A DNA stretch of 64,000 bases from Cognatishimia sp. F0-27 (lineage in GTDB: Bacteria; Pseudomonadota; Alphaproteobacteria; Rhodobacterales; Rhodobacteraceae). The position numbers and the translations under genes are program-made. How positions within the stretch are numbered: the stretch's first letter is position 1; the number at the start of each line of letters is the position of its first letter. The stretch lies in NCBI RefSeq assembly GCF_020667845.1, contig NZ_JAFMPQ010000015.1:1-64000 (forward strand). The letters are read 5' to 3'. This document shows, one piece after another, positions 48,998-56,991 of the stretch. The notes under the pieces were generated by a model. It was not told the origin of the DNA, ran no database searches, and saw only the letters and a program-made list of their open reading frames with translations.

Positions 48998-50935
48998 CTA
49001 TTGCGCCGCCGCGTCCAGCGCTTCCGCCGCGGGCAACCAGACAGTGAACACAGCGCCACCGGCGGAGCCGTTCTCCACACTGATCAGGCCGCCGGCGCGT
49101 TGCACCAGCGTTTGACTGATGGACAAGCCCAGGCCCGTGCCTTCCCCGATCTTCGTCGTGTAGAAGGGGTCAAACACGGCGTCGATCCGTTCCGGCGAGA
49201 TACCGGGCCCCGTGTCGCACACGATCAGGCGCGTCCCGTCAACTTCGTTCTGCTGGGCGGGTTCCACGGCAATCGAAAGCACCCCGCCCTCGTCCATGGC
49301 CTGCGCTGCGTTGATGAACAGGTTGATCATGACCTGCTGGATCTCGCCGGGATCAATGCGCACATGCGGCGCGGAAGCGAAGGTGGTGTCCACGGTAATG
49401 GCCTTGCGCGACAGAACGTGGTCGACGAGGATCAGACAATCCGTAACCACGTCCCGAAGCGCCACGGTTTCCGTATCGGCTGAATACTCGCCCGGTCGGG
49501 CGAATTGCAGAAGCTTGCCGACAATCGCCCCGATCCGGGAGATCTGGCGGTCGATCAAGTCGAGTTCGGTCTCGACCGGCCTGGATGCAGGCCCAAGCAC
49601 GTCACGGATCACATCCACATTGCCCTGTATGACGGCAACCGGATTGTTGATTTCATGCGCAACCCCGGCGGTGATTTCGCCGATAGAGGCGAGCTTTTCG
49701 CTCATCACAAGCTGGCGGAAGGTGGCTTCGATTTTCGCATTGGCGTCTCGCAGTTCCGCTGTGCGGGCCTCTACACGTTCGTTGAGGATCCGGTCACGGT
49801 CCTGCACTTCGCGCAGCAGCGCGTCGAGATGGCTCGCCACTGTCCCGATCTCATCGCGGGATCCCGTTTCGCCAATCCGGGCGGAAAGGTCGCCGTTCTC
49901 GAACCGGCTCATCGTCTGTGTCATCCGCTCCAGCGGCGCGAAAATCCCCTTGGCCAACTTCAGAAAGAGTGGAATCGACAGGACGAGGACAAAGCCGAAG
50001 GCGCCCAGCATCCAGAAATAGGCCGACCGCTTTGCTGCGGCGAAGGGCGCTTCGAGAAAGCCGACATAGAGCATGCCGACACGATCTCCGAAGCTGTCGA
50101 GAATCGGCAGATAGCCGGATATATACCAGCGGTTAACCACGAAGGCGCGATCGAGCCACGTATGCCCCTCGTCCAGCACCGCGCCGCGCACGGCAGCAGA
50201 GACCCGCGTGCCAAGCGCTCTGACGTCCTCGAACAGGCGCACATTGGTCGACACGCGCACATCGTCGAGGAACAGGGTCGCGGTGCCCTGGCGATCACCG
50301 CCCGTGACCGCGTTGAGATAGACCAACGCGTTGATGGTATCGATGAAATCGAGATTGCGGTTAAGCAGGATGCCCGCAACTAGCACGCCCTGCATGCCGG
50401 GCACGGAGACCGGGCTGGCCCCATGAACGATCATGCCGCGGTCTTCGGCGGCGCGGTCCGTCGGGATCGCCGCTTGCGTCGGGATCAAATCGATCCGCGC
50501 GCGGTCCGAGAGCCCCGGCGCGCGGGCGTCCAGCGCTTCGGGGGACAGCACATCAATGGCGGCGCTTGCCTGACCCGCTCGGGCCTTGGCGATCACCGGC
50601 CACGGGCTCTCCGCCTGATCCGGCAGGAAATACAAGAAATCCATGCCGAGGGCCCGGCGGCGGGATTCCAGGAACCGATCTCGAGAATCCACGCCATCGG
50701 CCGCCGCCGCGGCCAAGGCAGCCGATCCGGCGAGATTTTCGAGATCTGTGCCGGTCTCCGCAAGCAGGCGCGCAAGGTATTGTTCCGCGATCCTGAGATC
50801 GCTTTCCACATTGGCGATCAGGACACGGTCATAATCCGCGGTCCAACGCGCCATGCCTGCCACCAGCAGCAGCGGCATCAAGACGATCAAGGGCAGGAGC
50901 GCCAGAACAAGCAGGCGAAGGCGGACGGAGGTCAT
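48998..50935 (-). CDS. Sensor histidine kinase, likely partner of the GAFTGA-less regulator
   Basis: The 645-residue membrane kinase has TM1 near 8-28, a periplasmic double-Cache-like sensor (30-300), TM2 near 300-322, HAMP (325-375), a coiled coil with NERVEARTAELRDANAKIEA, the HisKA phosphoacceptor GEITAGVAHEINNPVAVIQG and an ATPase domain with N-box NLFINAAQAM, G1 CDTGPGI and G2 EGTGLGLS. Its end-to-end convergent position with the regulator gene (63 bases) makes a cognate pair likely. The periplasmic sensor could detect formate or a redox signal; this is inferred. Confidence 0.85.
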   Translation of the reverse strand: MTSVRLRLLVLALLPLIVLMPLLLVAGMARWTADYDRVLIANVESDLRIAEQYLARLLAETGTDLENLAGSAALAAAAADGVDSRDRFLESRRRALGMDFLYFLPDQAESPWPVIAKARAGQASAAIDVLSPEALDARAPGLSDRARIDLIPTQAAIPTDRAAEDRGMIVHGASPVSVPGMQGVLVAGILLNRNLDFIDTINALVYLNAVTGGDRQGTATLFLDDVRVSTNVRLFEDVRALGTRVSAAVRGAVLDEGHTWLDRAFVVNRWYISGYLPILDSFGDRVGMLYVGFLEAPFAAAKRSAYFWMLGAFGFVLVLSIPLFLKLAKGIFAPLERMTQTMSRFENGDLSARIGETGSRDEIGTVASHLDALLREVQDRDRILNERVEARTAELRDANAKIEATFRQLVMSEKLASIGEITAGVAHEINNPVAVIQGNVDVIRDVLGPASRPVETELDLIDRQISRIGAIVGKLLQFARPGEYSADTETVALRDVVTDCLILVDHVLSRKAITVDTTFASAPHVRIDPGEIQQVMINLFINAAQAMDEGGVLSIAVEPAQQNEVDGTRLIVCDTGPGISPERIDAVFDPFYTTKIGEGTGLGLSISQTLVQRAGGLISVENGSAGGAVFTVWLPAAEALDAAAQ

Positions 50936-51149
50936 AACTGGAGCTTTTTTGTTTCAAAGGCAGCTTAACGGTCTTCCGACGCGCCGCAAAGCGTCGCTGC
51001 TGTGGTCCGGTTGTTAAAGTTGGATGGAAATTCAGCAAGTTGATCAGAAAAGGATAACCTTTTCTCAAGGCTTTGGGCCGCTTTATGGCCATGTCGTGTC
51101 GTAGCGCGATCGGTGCCGCCCCGGATTGGCGAGCAAAGGGGATTTGAGC

Positions 51150-51905
51150 ATGAACACTTGGAGCAACGCGCAAGCACCGGTTTTGGCGGGGTTCGATATG
51201 GCCTCCACAATTGTCGATCAATTCGATGAGCCGCTTCTGACCGCGCTTATCGTTGACGACAGCAGGTTCGACCGCGCCCGCCTCAAGAGGCTGTGTTTGC
51301 GATCCGGCATGAAGGTTGAAGTGGTCGAGGCTGCCACGCTTGCGGAGATGCGCGCGGCGATGGACAAGACCGAATTCGATCTTGTCTTTCTGGATTACAA
51401 TCTGGGGCTGGATACGGGACTTGACGCACTCCGGCTTGTTCTTGCCCATCCCGATCAGGAGCAGGCAATCCCGATCATGGTGACGTGCATCGCGCGGCAC
51501 GACGTGGTTGTCGAAGCGATGCGCAGGGGCTGTGCTGATTATCTCGTCAAGGAAGAACTGAGCGAGGATCAGCTCCGGAAGTCGGTAACCACCGCGATCG
51601 AGCGGCGTGTCTTGTTGGCTGCGCTTATGGACGCCCGCACGTTCCGGAACAGTGTGGAGCGCACGATCACGCGCTTTTCGCGCACCTGCGGGCCTGAGAT
51701 GCGGGCGATCATATCCTCCATGCTCCGTACGCTTCGCTCGCTGCAGCGCCAAGATGCGATTGATCCGGTCCTGCGCCCGGAACTGACCATGCTTGAACGT
51801 GGGGCGAAGGATATCGTCGTGTTCCTTGATGAGCTTGTCAGCTTGGTGGACGGCGCGCTGGACGAGGCGCATCGATCTGACGACGCTGGCAAGAACCGGA
51901 ATTGA
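51150..51905 (+). CDS. Response regulator with C-terminal helical domain
   Basis: The 251-residue protein starts with about 30 unordered residues, then a receiver (29-155) with IVDDSRFDR, phosphoacceptor Asp in LVFLDYNLGLDTG and Lys in DYLVKEEL. The C-terminal about 90 residues are helical (LLAALMDARTFRNSVERTIT) and not a known DNA-binding domain. AAAGGGGA fixes the start at 51150. It overlaps the kinase gene by four bases, forming a regulator-kinase-regulator set. Confidence 0.85.
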   Translation: MNTWSNAQAPVLAGFDMASTIVDQFDEPLLTALIVDDSRFDRARLKRLCLRSGMKVEVVEAATLAEMRAAMDKTEFDLVFLDYNLGLDTGLDALRLVLAHPDQEQAIPIMVTCIARHDVVVEAMRRGCADYLVKEELSEDQLRKSVTTAIERRVLLAALMDARTFRNSVERTITRFSRTCGPEMRAIISSMLRTLRSLQRQDAIDPVLRPELTMLERGAKDIVVFLDELVSLVDGALDEAHRSDDAGKNRN

Positions 51906-53146
51906 AGGGCGAGGCCGTTGCGCTGTCCTGTTTGGTCGATGAGCAGAAGCCGCTGCCCATGCTTGGGACATCGCCTGGGCCTGATCCCGACAGACCTGTG
52001 ATTGACCGGCGCGACGCTTGCGCAACGCGATTTGAATCCAATCTCTGGATGTCGGCGATGCTGCGGTCCGGCGCTGTGGATGGCGTCTGGACCATGGACA
52101 TCGAAGACGACCGGAACCTCTGGATCAATGATGAGTTCTGGGGTCTGCTGGGCGCGCAGACGCCCGGTCCGCTTGCCGTGTATGACGCTTTTCGGGCTTT
52201 GATGTTTCACCGTGATTTGCCGGCAATGCGGGACAGCCTCGTGCAATTGCGCGCCAATCCTAACCGACCCGTTGATCAGATTTGCCGGTTTCGACACGTA
52301 AACGGAGCAACGGTTTGGTTGCGGTTTCGCGGCAGCATAACACGCGAGGACAGCGGCCAATCACGGCGCGTGATCGGTGCCTACTCTGATATTTCGGAGC
52401 AAAAGAGGCTTGAAGAGAAGCTTCTTGCAAGCCGACGTGACTGCGCCCGCGGGCATGGCGAGCTTCGAGCCTTTGCCTATGGGGTTTCACATGATCTCAA
52501 AGCGCCGGTGAACATGGCCAAAATGCTGATCGGTGAAGTTCTCGCCGACGAGGTCGGATGCCTGTCCGCCGACCAGACGGACCTGCTCAATCACACCAGC
52601 TGCGCCATCGATCGCATGGGAGATCTGATCGAGGGCGTCCTGGAGTATGCGCATCTGGTCGGGGAGGCACCGACGACCCGTTGGCTCGACCTGAACCTCT
52701 GCCTTCGGGATGTGCTGGACGATCTCGATCCTCTGATCGCACAATCCGGAGGGCGCATCAAAATCGGGCCGTTGCCTTCGATCGAGGGTGACGCTCAACA
52801 GATCGCAACTCTGTTTCGGAACCTGATCGACAACGCGTTGCGATATGTGGACGAAGATACCGCCCCACATGTTGAGGTTTCCGGCCACAGCTCCGAAGGT
52901 CAGGTCAAAATTCGGATTGCCGACAATGGGTGCGGGATCGAACCGCGCCATTATACGCGCATTTTCGCCATGTTCGCGCGCCTCCATACCCGTGATCGCC
53001 ATACTGGCAATGGACTGGGTCTTGCTGTGTGCGAACGGGTGGCGCGCAATCACATGGGGCGCATTGTCGTTGAGTCGATCCCCGCAAAAGGCAGTATCTT
53101 CACGGTGATCCTTCCTCAGGAGCCTAGCCCATGCAAAACGCATTGA
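51902..53146 (+). CDS. PAS-domain sensor histidine kinase (soluble)
   Basis: The 414-residue product has a PAS/PAC fold (about 50-165, with 'GVWTMDIEDDRNLWINDEFW' and IGAYSDISEQKRLEEKL), a HisKA domain with GVSHDLKAPVNMAKM and an ATPase domain with N-box NLIDNALRYV, G1 ADNGCGIE and G2 HTGNGLGLAV. No transmembrane segment is seen. The S-H-D-L-K-A-P phosphoacceptor type is common in phytochrome-like kinases paired with small CheY-like regulators. The TTG at 51902 overlaps the upstream stop (TTGA); a later ATG at 51959 is possible. The next gene, a small receiver, overlaps its 3' end by 16 bases. Confidence 0.82.
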   Translation: MKGEAVALSCLVDEQKPLPMLGTSPGPDPDRPVIDRRDACATRFESNLWMSAMLRSGAVDGVWTMDIEDDRNLWINDEFWGLLGAQTPGPLAVYDAFRALMFHRDLPAMRDSLVQLRANPNRPVDQICRFRHVNGATVWLRFRGSITREDSGQSRRVIGAYSDISEQKRLEEKLLASRRDCARGHGELRAFAYGVSHDLKAPVNMAKMLIGEVLADEVGCLSADQTDLLNHTSCAIDRMGDLIEGVLEYAHLVGEAPTTRWLDLNLCLRDVLDDLDPLIAQSGGRIKIGPLPSIEGDAQQIATLFRNLIDNALRYVDEDTAPHVEVSGHSSEGQVKIRIADNGCGIEPRHYTRIFAMFARLHTRDRHTGNGLGLAVCERVARNHMGRIVVESIPAKGSIFTVILPQEPSPCKTH

Positions 53147-53583
53147 AACCCGCCCTTGGCCGCGCCATGCCGCAAAAGATCGATACCGTTCTGACAATCG
53201 ATGATGACGATGTGGAGCAGATGTTGATAAAGCGGATCTTGGTCCGTTCGGGCATGGTTGGCGACGTGATCCAGTTCCGCGCCGCCGAAGCCGCACTGGA
53301 ATTCTTGCAAGACCCCAGCCATCCGCATATCGATGTCATTCTTCTCGATATCAATATGCCGCGTATGAACGGGTTCGAATTCCTCGAAAGCGCTGCGCGC
53401 AACTGCAACCTCGATTCCGTGGGCTGTATCGTGGTGATGTTGACAACATCGCTGGATCCGGGGGACCGCGCGCGCGCGAATGCTTTTGGGATTGTGAAGG
53501 ACTATATCGCCAAGCCGCTGGATTTCGATGATCTCCATAGGATCAGGGCTCTTCTGGACGATCGGTCTGCGGCGGCGCATTGA
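53131..53583 (+). CDS. Single-domain CheY/Rcp1-like response regulator
   Basis: The 150-residue receiver has IDDDDVEQ near 23-30, phosphoacceptor Asp in VILLDINMPRMNGFEFL, Thr in VVMLTTSLD and Lys in DYIAKPL. It lacks an output domain. The length and the insertion before the final helix resemble Rcp1-type regulators that receive phosphate from S-H-D-L-K-A-P-type kinases. It overlaps the kinase gene by 16 bases and so is translated with it. Confidence 0.88.
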   Translation: MQNALKPALGRAMPQKIDTVLTIDDDDVEQMLIKRILVRSGMVGDVIQFRAAEAALEFLQDPSHPHIDVILLDINMPRMNGFEFLESAARNCNLDSVGCIVVMLTTSLDPGDRARANAFGIVKDYIAKPLDFDDLHRIRALLDDRSAAAH

Positions 53584-54072
53584 AACCGGTGTGCCGCAAG
53601 GCGCGCTCTTAACGAGGCGCGGTGTATCGCGCGTGCACAACGTCAAGCGAAGGAAGCGCGCTCCCCGCAAGAACGGACTGAATGGCGCGTGGATCTGCGC
53701 ATATCGTAAAAGAGAGCCAGGGTGATCCCGGCTTTGCAGACCGCCAGAGCATCTGCGGATGTCTGGTCGTGCGAGGTTCGTCGTGCGCTGGCGGACAACA
53801 ACAATCCTTTCACGCCACACGCCAGTGTCGGCGCCCGCATCCCTGGCGGCGCAGGAATGGAGTTGGGGACCGTATCCTTTGTCGAACTGCTGCGGCGGGC
53901 ATCGTGCAACCCGACGTGGCAGCCATGTTGGCGCCCCCGTGCAGAAAGACCGCTCGCATCGATCTCACGGCGCTGTTCCGAAAGCAGCAATCGGCGGCCG
54001 CAGTGCTTTCCGATACGGCGAAGACCGGTTAGCGTTTTTCGGACGAGATTCCAGAGCCGAAAGGATGCCGTG
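53584..54072. other. Intergenic stretch without a recognisable gene
   Basis: 489 bases upstream of the class III CoA-transferase gene. An open plus-strand frame joins that gene but has no family similarity, no ribosome binding site and irregular composition. It may hold an eroded gene or a regulatory region. AAGGA at 54061-54065 is the ribosome binding site of the CoA-transferase. Confidence 0.5.
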
Positions 54073-55266
54073 ATGACCAAACCACTTTCGGGAATACGGG
54101 TTCTGGATGTGACCAATGTGCTGGCAGGGCCGTTCTGTTGCCATCAGCTGGCCCATATGGGAGCTGAGGTCATCAAGATCGAAACGCCTGAGCGTGGAGA
54201 CCTCGCGCGCAGGCTCGGCGCCGATCCGGCGCTCAGCGAACACGCAATGGGCGTATCCTTTCTGGCGCAGAACGCGGGCAAACACTCGGTCACGGTCAAT
54301 CTCAAGCATCCGGACGGCAAGGCTCTCTTCCGCCGGCTTGCGAAGAGTGCCGATGTTCTGGTCGAGAACTTCAGACCCGGCGTGATGGACCGGCTCGGCG
54401 TTGGATACGAGACGTTGAAGGAGGATCGGCCAGAGCTTGTCTACTGCGCGATCACCGGCTTCGGGCAAGATGGGCCGTGGAAAGACCGGCCCGCCTATGA
54501 CCAGATCGTCCAGGGCATGTCGGGCGCCATGGAAACCACCGGGCAGCCGGAGGGCGGTCCGCAAAGGATTGGTTATCCGGTGGCCGATACGGTGGGCGGG
54601 ATGACGGCGGCTTTTGCGGTCGCGGCGGCGCTCAACGCGCGACCGCGCGGGGGATATATTGATGTGTCCATGCTGGAATCAGTGCTCGCCACAATGGGCT
54701 GGGCGGTCTCCAACCATCTCATTGCCGGGGTGGCTCCTGCGCGCATGGGCAACGAAAATCCCACCTCGGCCCCCTCGGGCCTGTTTCGTACCGCCGCAGG
54801 AGATCTGAACATCGCGGCCAACAAGGAGGAGCAATGGGTCGCCCTGACCGATCATCTCGGGCTGCCGCATCTGCGGGATGATCCCGATTACGCCACGCGC
54901 GAAAACCGCAAGGCAAACAGGGTGGCCCTCAAGAAGGCGCTTGAAACGGTTCTGACCACCCGCGCCGCCGATGATTGGGAGGCGGAGCTGAACGCATTGG
55001 GCATTCCTGCCGGGGCGGTCCTGACAGTGCCGCAAGTCCTCAAGGCGCCACAGGTTGCGGAGCGCGGCTTTCTTGAGACCTTTGATTCCGTGCCCGGCGT
55101 TCCGGGTCCGGTGACCGTTGCCAGCACGGGGATCAAGCTCGATGGTGCACCGCTTCACGTCGCGACGCCACCACCCGCGCTTGGCGCGGACACGGATCAC
55201 GTGTTGCGAGAGCTGGGTTTGTCGTCGCAAGAGGTTCATGCATTGCGCAAGTCTGGGGCAATTTGA
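54073..55266 (+). CDS. Class III CoA-transferase (CaiB/BaiF family)
   Basis: Transfers CoA between acids through an aspartyl mixed anhydride. The 397-residue product starts MTKPLSGIRVLDVTNVLAGP and has the family's PFCCHQLAHMGAEVIKIE, GDLAR, then NLKHPDGKALFRRL, VENFRPGVMDRLGVGYETL and FGQDGPWKDRPAYDQIVQGM. The catalytic aspartate is expected in YPVADTVGGM near 178. AAGGA is seven bases before the ATG. It is a lone gene between a two-component set and urt genes. The substrate acid cannot be named from sequence; succinyl, formyl and mesaconyl-type members exist. Confidence 0.88.
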   Translation: MTKPLSGIRVLDVTNVLAGPFCCHQLAHMGAEVIKIETPERGDLARRLGADPALSEHAMGVSFLAQNAGKHSVTVNLKHPDGKALFRRLAKSADVLVENFRPGVMDRLGVGYETLKEDRPELVYCAITGFGQDGPWKDRPAYDQIVQGMSGAMETTGQPEGGPQRIGYPVADTVGGMTAAFAVAAALNARPRGGYIDVSMLESVLATMGWAVSNHLIAGVAPARMGNENPTSAPSGLFRTAAGDLNIAANKEEQWVALTDHLGLPHLRDDPDYATRENRKANRVALKKALETVLTTRAADDWEAELNALGIPAGAVLTVPQVLKAPQVAERGFLETFDSVPGVPGPVTVASTGIKLDGAPLHVATPPPALGADTDHVLRELGLSSQEVHALRKSGAI

Positions 55267-55602
55267 GCAATTGTGCCGGGATAACCCGCGTCAGGGCCTG
55301 CGCGGCACGGGGTCCTGCTGCCCTTTTCGCCTCAAAATTGTGCGACTGGGTTCGTTGCGCCTAAAATTCCGCCTTATTCGCCCGCCGTGGACGCAATCCA
55401 TGCCGATGGACTCCGGTTGGGGCAGCAACAACATCATGGTGCAGATGCGAGCGCTCCGGCGCTTGTCGTAATCGCGCGGCGGCGTCGGCCTGGAACTCCA
55501 AACGCCACCGCACTCGCAACCAAAATTGCGTCGCGTGGATATGGTGTCTTGCAGCCGCAATGACAATAGCGCCGACGCCCCACGATCCTTGGGAGATCTG
55601 CC
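55267..55602. promoter_or_regulatory. urt operon upstream region
   Basis: 336 bases without a recognisable gene. Three short AT cores stand out against the GC-rich background: CAAAATTG (55333-55340), TAAAATTC (55362-55369) and CAAAATTG (55521-55528), the last within CAACCAAAATTGCG. They could be regulator half-sites. No clear NtrC site or sigma-54 element was seen. GGGAGAT is the ribosome binding site of urtA. Confidence 0.45.
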
Positions 55603-56889
55603 TTGACCCACCGTTTTGCCCTGTCCGCTGCCGCGGCCCTGATGACCAGTGTTGCTGCTCCGGCCTTTGCACAGGACGTGTCCTGCCCGATCAAAGTTGG
55701 CGTTCTGCACTCTTTGTCCGGCACCATGGCCATTTCTGAAACAACCCTCAAAGACACGATGGAGATGCTGATCGAACAGCAGAACGACGCGGGCGGCCTT
55801 CTGGGCTGCGACGTCGAAGCCGTCGTGGTCGATCCGGCATCCGACTGGCCGCTTTTTGCGGAAAAGGCCCGCGAACTGCTCACGGTGCATGATGTCGATG
55901 TCATCTTTGGCAACTGGACATCGGTGAGCCGGAAATCCGTTCTGCCCGTGATCGAGGAACTCAACGGCCTGCTCTTCTACCCGGTGCAGTATGAGGGCGA
56001 GGAAAGCTCCAAGAACGTCTTTTACACCGGCGCGGCGCCGAACCAACAAGCCATCCCCGCGACGGATTACTTCCTCGAAGAGCTCGGCGTCGAGAAATTT
56101 GCGCTGCTCGGCACGGACTACGTCTACCCGCGCACGACAAACAACATTCTCGAAAGCTATCTCCAGGACAAGGGGATCGCCTCTGAGGATATCTTCGTCA
56201 ACTATACGCCGTTCGGTCACTCCGACTGGTCCAAGATCGTGGCGGATGTGGTTGCCCTCGGCGCAGATGGCAAGAAGGTCGGTGTGATCTCGACCATCAA
56301 TGGGGATGCCAATGTCGGTTTCTACAAGGAACTCGCGGCCGCCGGTGTCAGCGCCGATGATATCCCGGTCGTCGCCTTCTCCGTTGGTGAGGAAGAGCTG
56401 TCCGGTCTCGATACGACAAACCTTGTGGGCCACCTGGCCGCGTGGAACTATTTCCAGTCCGCCGACACCGATGCCAATGCCGAATGGATTGCGGCGTGGA
56501 AGTCCCGCATGGGCGAAGAGCGCGTGACCAATGATCCGATGGAAGCGCATTACATCGGCTTCAACATGTGGGTGAACGCGGTGACCGATGCGGGCACCAC
56601 CGATGTCGATGCCGTGCGCACGGCGATGCATGGCCAGGAATTCCCCAACCTGACCGGCGGTACCGCCGTGATGTTGCCCAACCATCACCTCGCGAAGCCG
56701 GTTCTGATCGGTGAAATCCAGGAAGACGGGCAGTTCGACATCATTTCCCAAACCGAAGAGGTGCCCGGCGATGCATGGACCGACTTCCTCCCGGAATCCG
56801 CGGTGCTGAAGTCCGACTGGAAGGATCTTGGTTGCGGGATGTACAACACCGAGACAGAGACCTGCGTGCAGATCAAATCCAACTACTGA
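55603..56889 (+). CDS. urtA: Urea ABC transporter solute-binding protein UrtA
   Basis: Periplasmic receptor of a high-affinity urea importer (amide-binding FmdD/UrtA type). The 428-residue precursor begins with a TTG at 55603 and a Sec signal MTHRFALSAAAALMTSVAAP ending near AFA-QD. VGVLHSLSGTMAISETTLKD near 34-53, FGNWTSVSRKSVLPV and NGLLFYPVQYEGEE are UrtA-like. GGGAGAT supports the TTG start; there is no nearby ATG. It is followed, after a hairpin, by urtB, C, D and E. Expression is expected to respond to nitrogen, but the sequence does not show how. Confidence 0.9.
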   Translation: MTHRFALSAAAALMTSVAAPAFAQDVSCPIKVGVLHSLSGTMAISETTLKDTMEMLIEQQNDAGGLLGCDVEAVVVDPASDWPLFAEKARELLTVHDVDVIFGNWTSVSRKSVLPVIEELNGLLFYPVQYEGEESSKNVFYTGAAPNQQAIPATDYFLEELGVEKFALLGTDYVYPRTTNNILESYLQDKGIASEDIFVNYTPFGHSDWSKIVADVVALGADGKKVGVISTINGDANVGFYKELAAAGVSADDIPVVAFSVGEEELSGLDTTNLVGHLAAWNYFQSADTDANAEWIAAWKSRMGEERVTNDPMEAHYIGFNMWVNAVTDAGTTDVDAVRTAMHGQEFPNLTGGTAVMLPNHHLAKPVLIGEIQEDGQFDIISQTEEVPGDAWTDFLPESAVLKSDWKDLGCGMYNTETETCVQIKSNY

Positions 56890-56936
56890 TGCCGCAAACG
56901 CGACGTCGCCTCATGTGGCAGCGTCCGCGCTTTCCG

Positions 56937-56958
56937 AGGGGCCGGTGCGCCGGCCCTT
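56937..56958 (+). terminator. Intercistronic hairpin between urtA and urtB
   Basis: AGGGGCCGG, loop TGCG, CCGGCCCTT gives a nine-pair stem with one G-U pair. No U-tract follows. It may stabilise or partially terminate the transcript so that UrtA exceeds the membrane components. Confidence 0.6.
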
Positions 56959-56991
56959 CGACCGACAGTCTTCCTCAAAAGGACAATCCCG

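Noticed and set aside
53722-54072. N-terminal extension of the class III CoA-transferase
   Set aside because: The family starts at the ATG of 54073, which has AAGGA upstream; the extension has no conserved residues.
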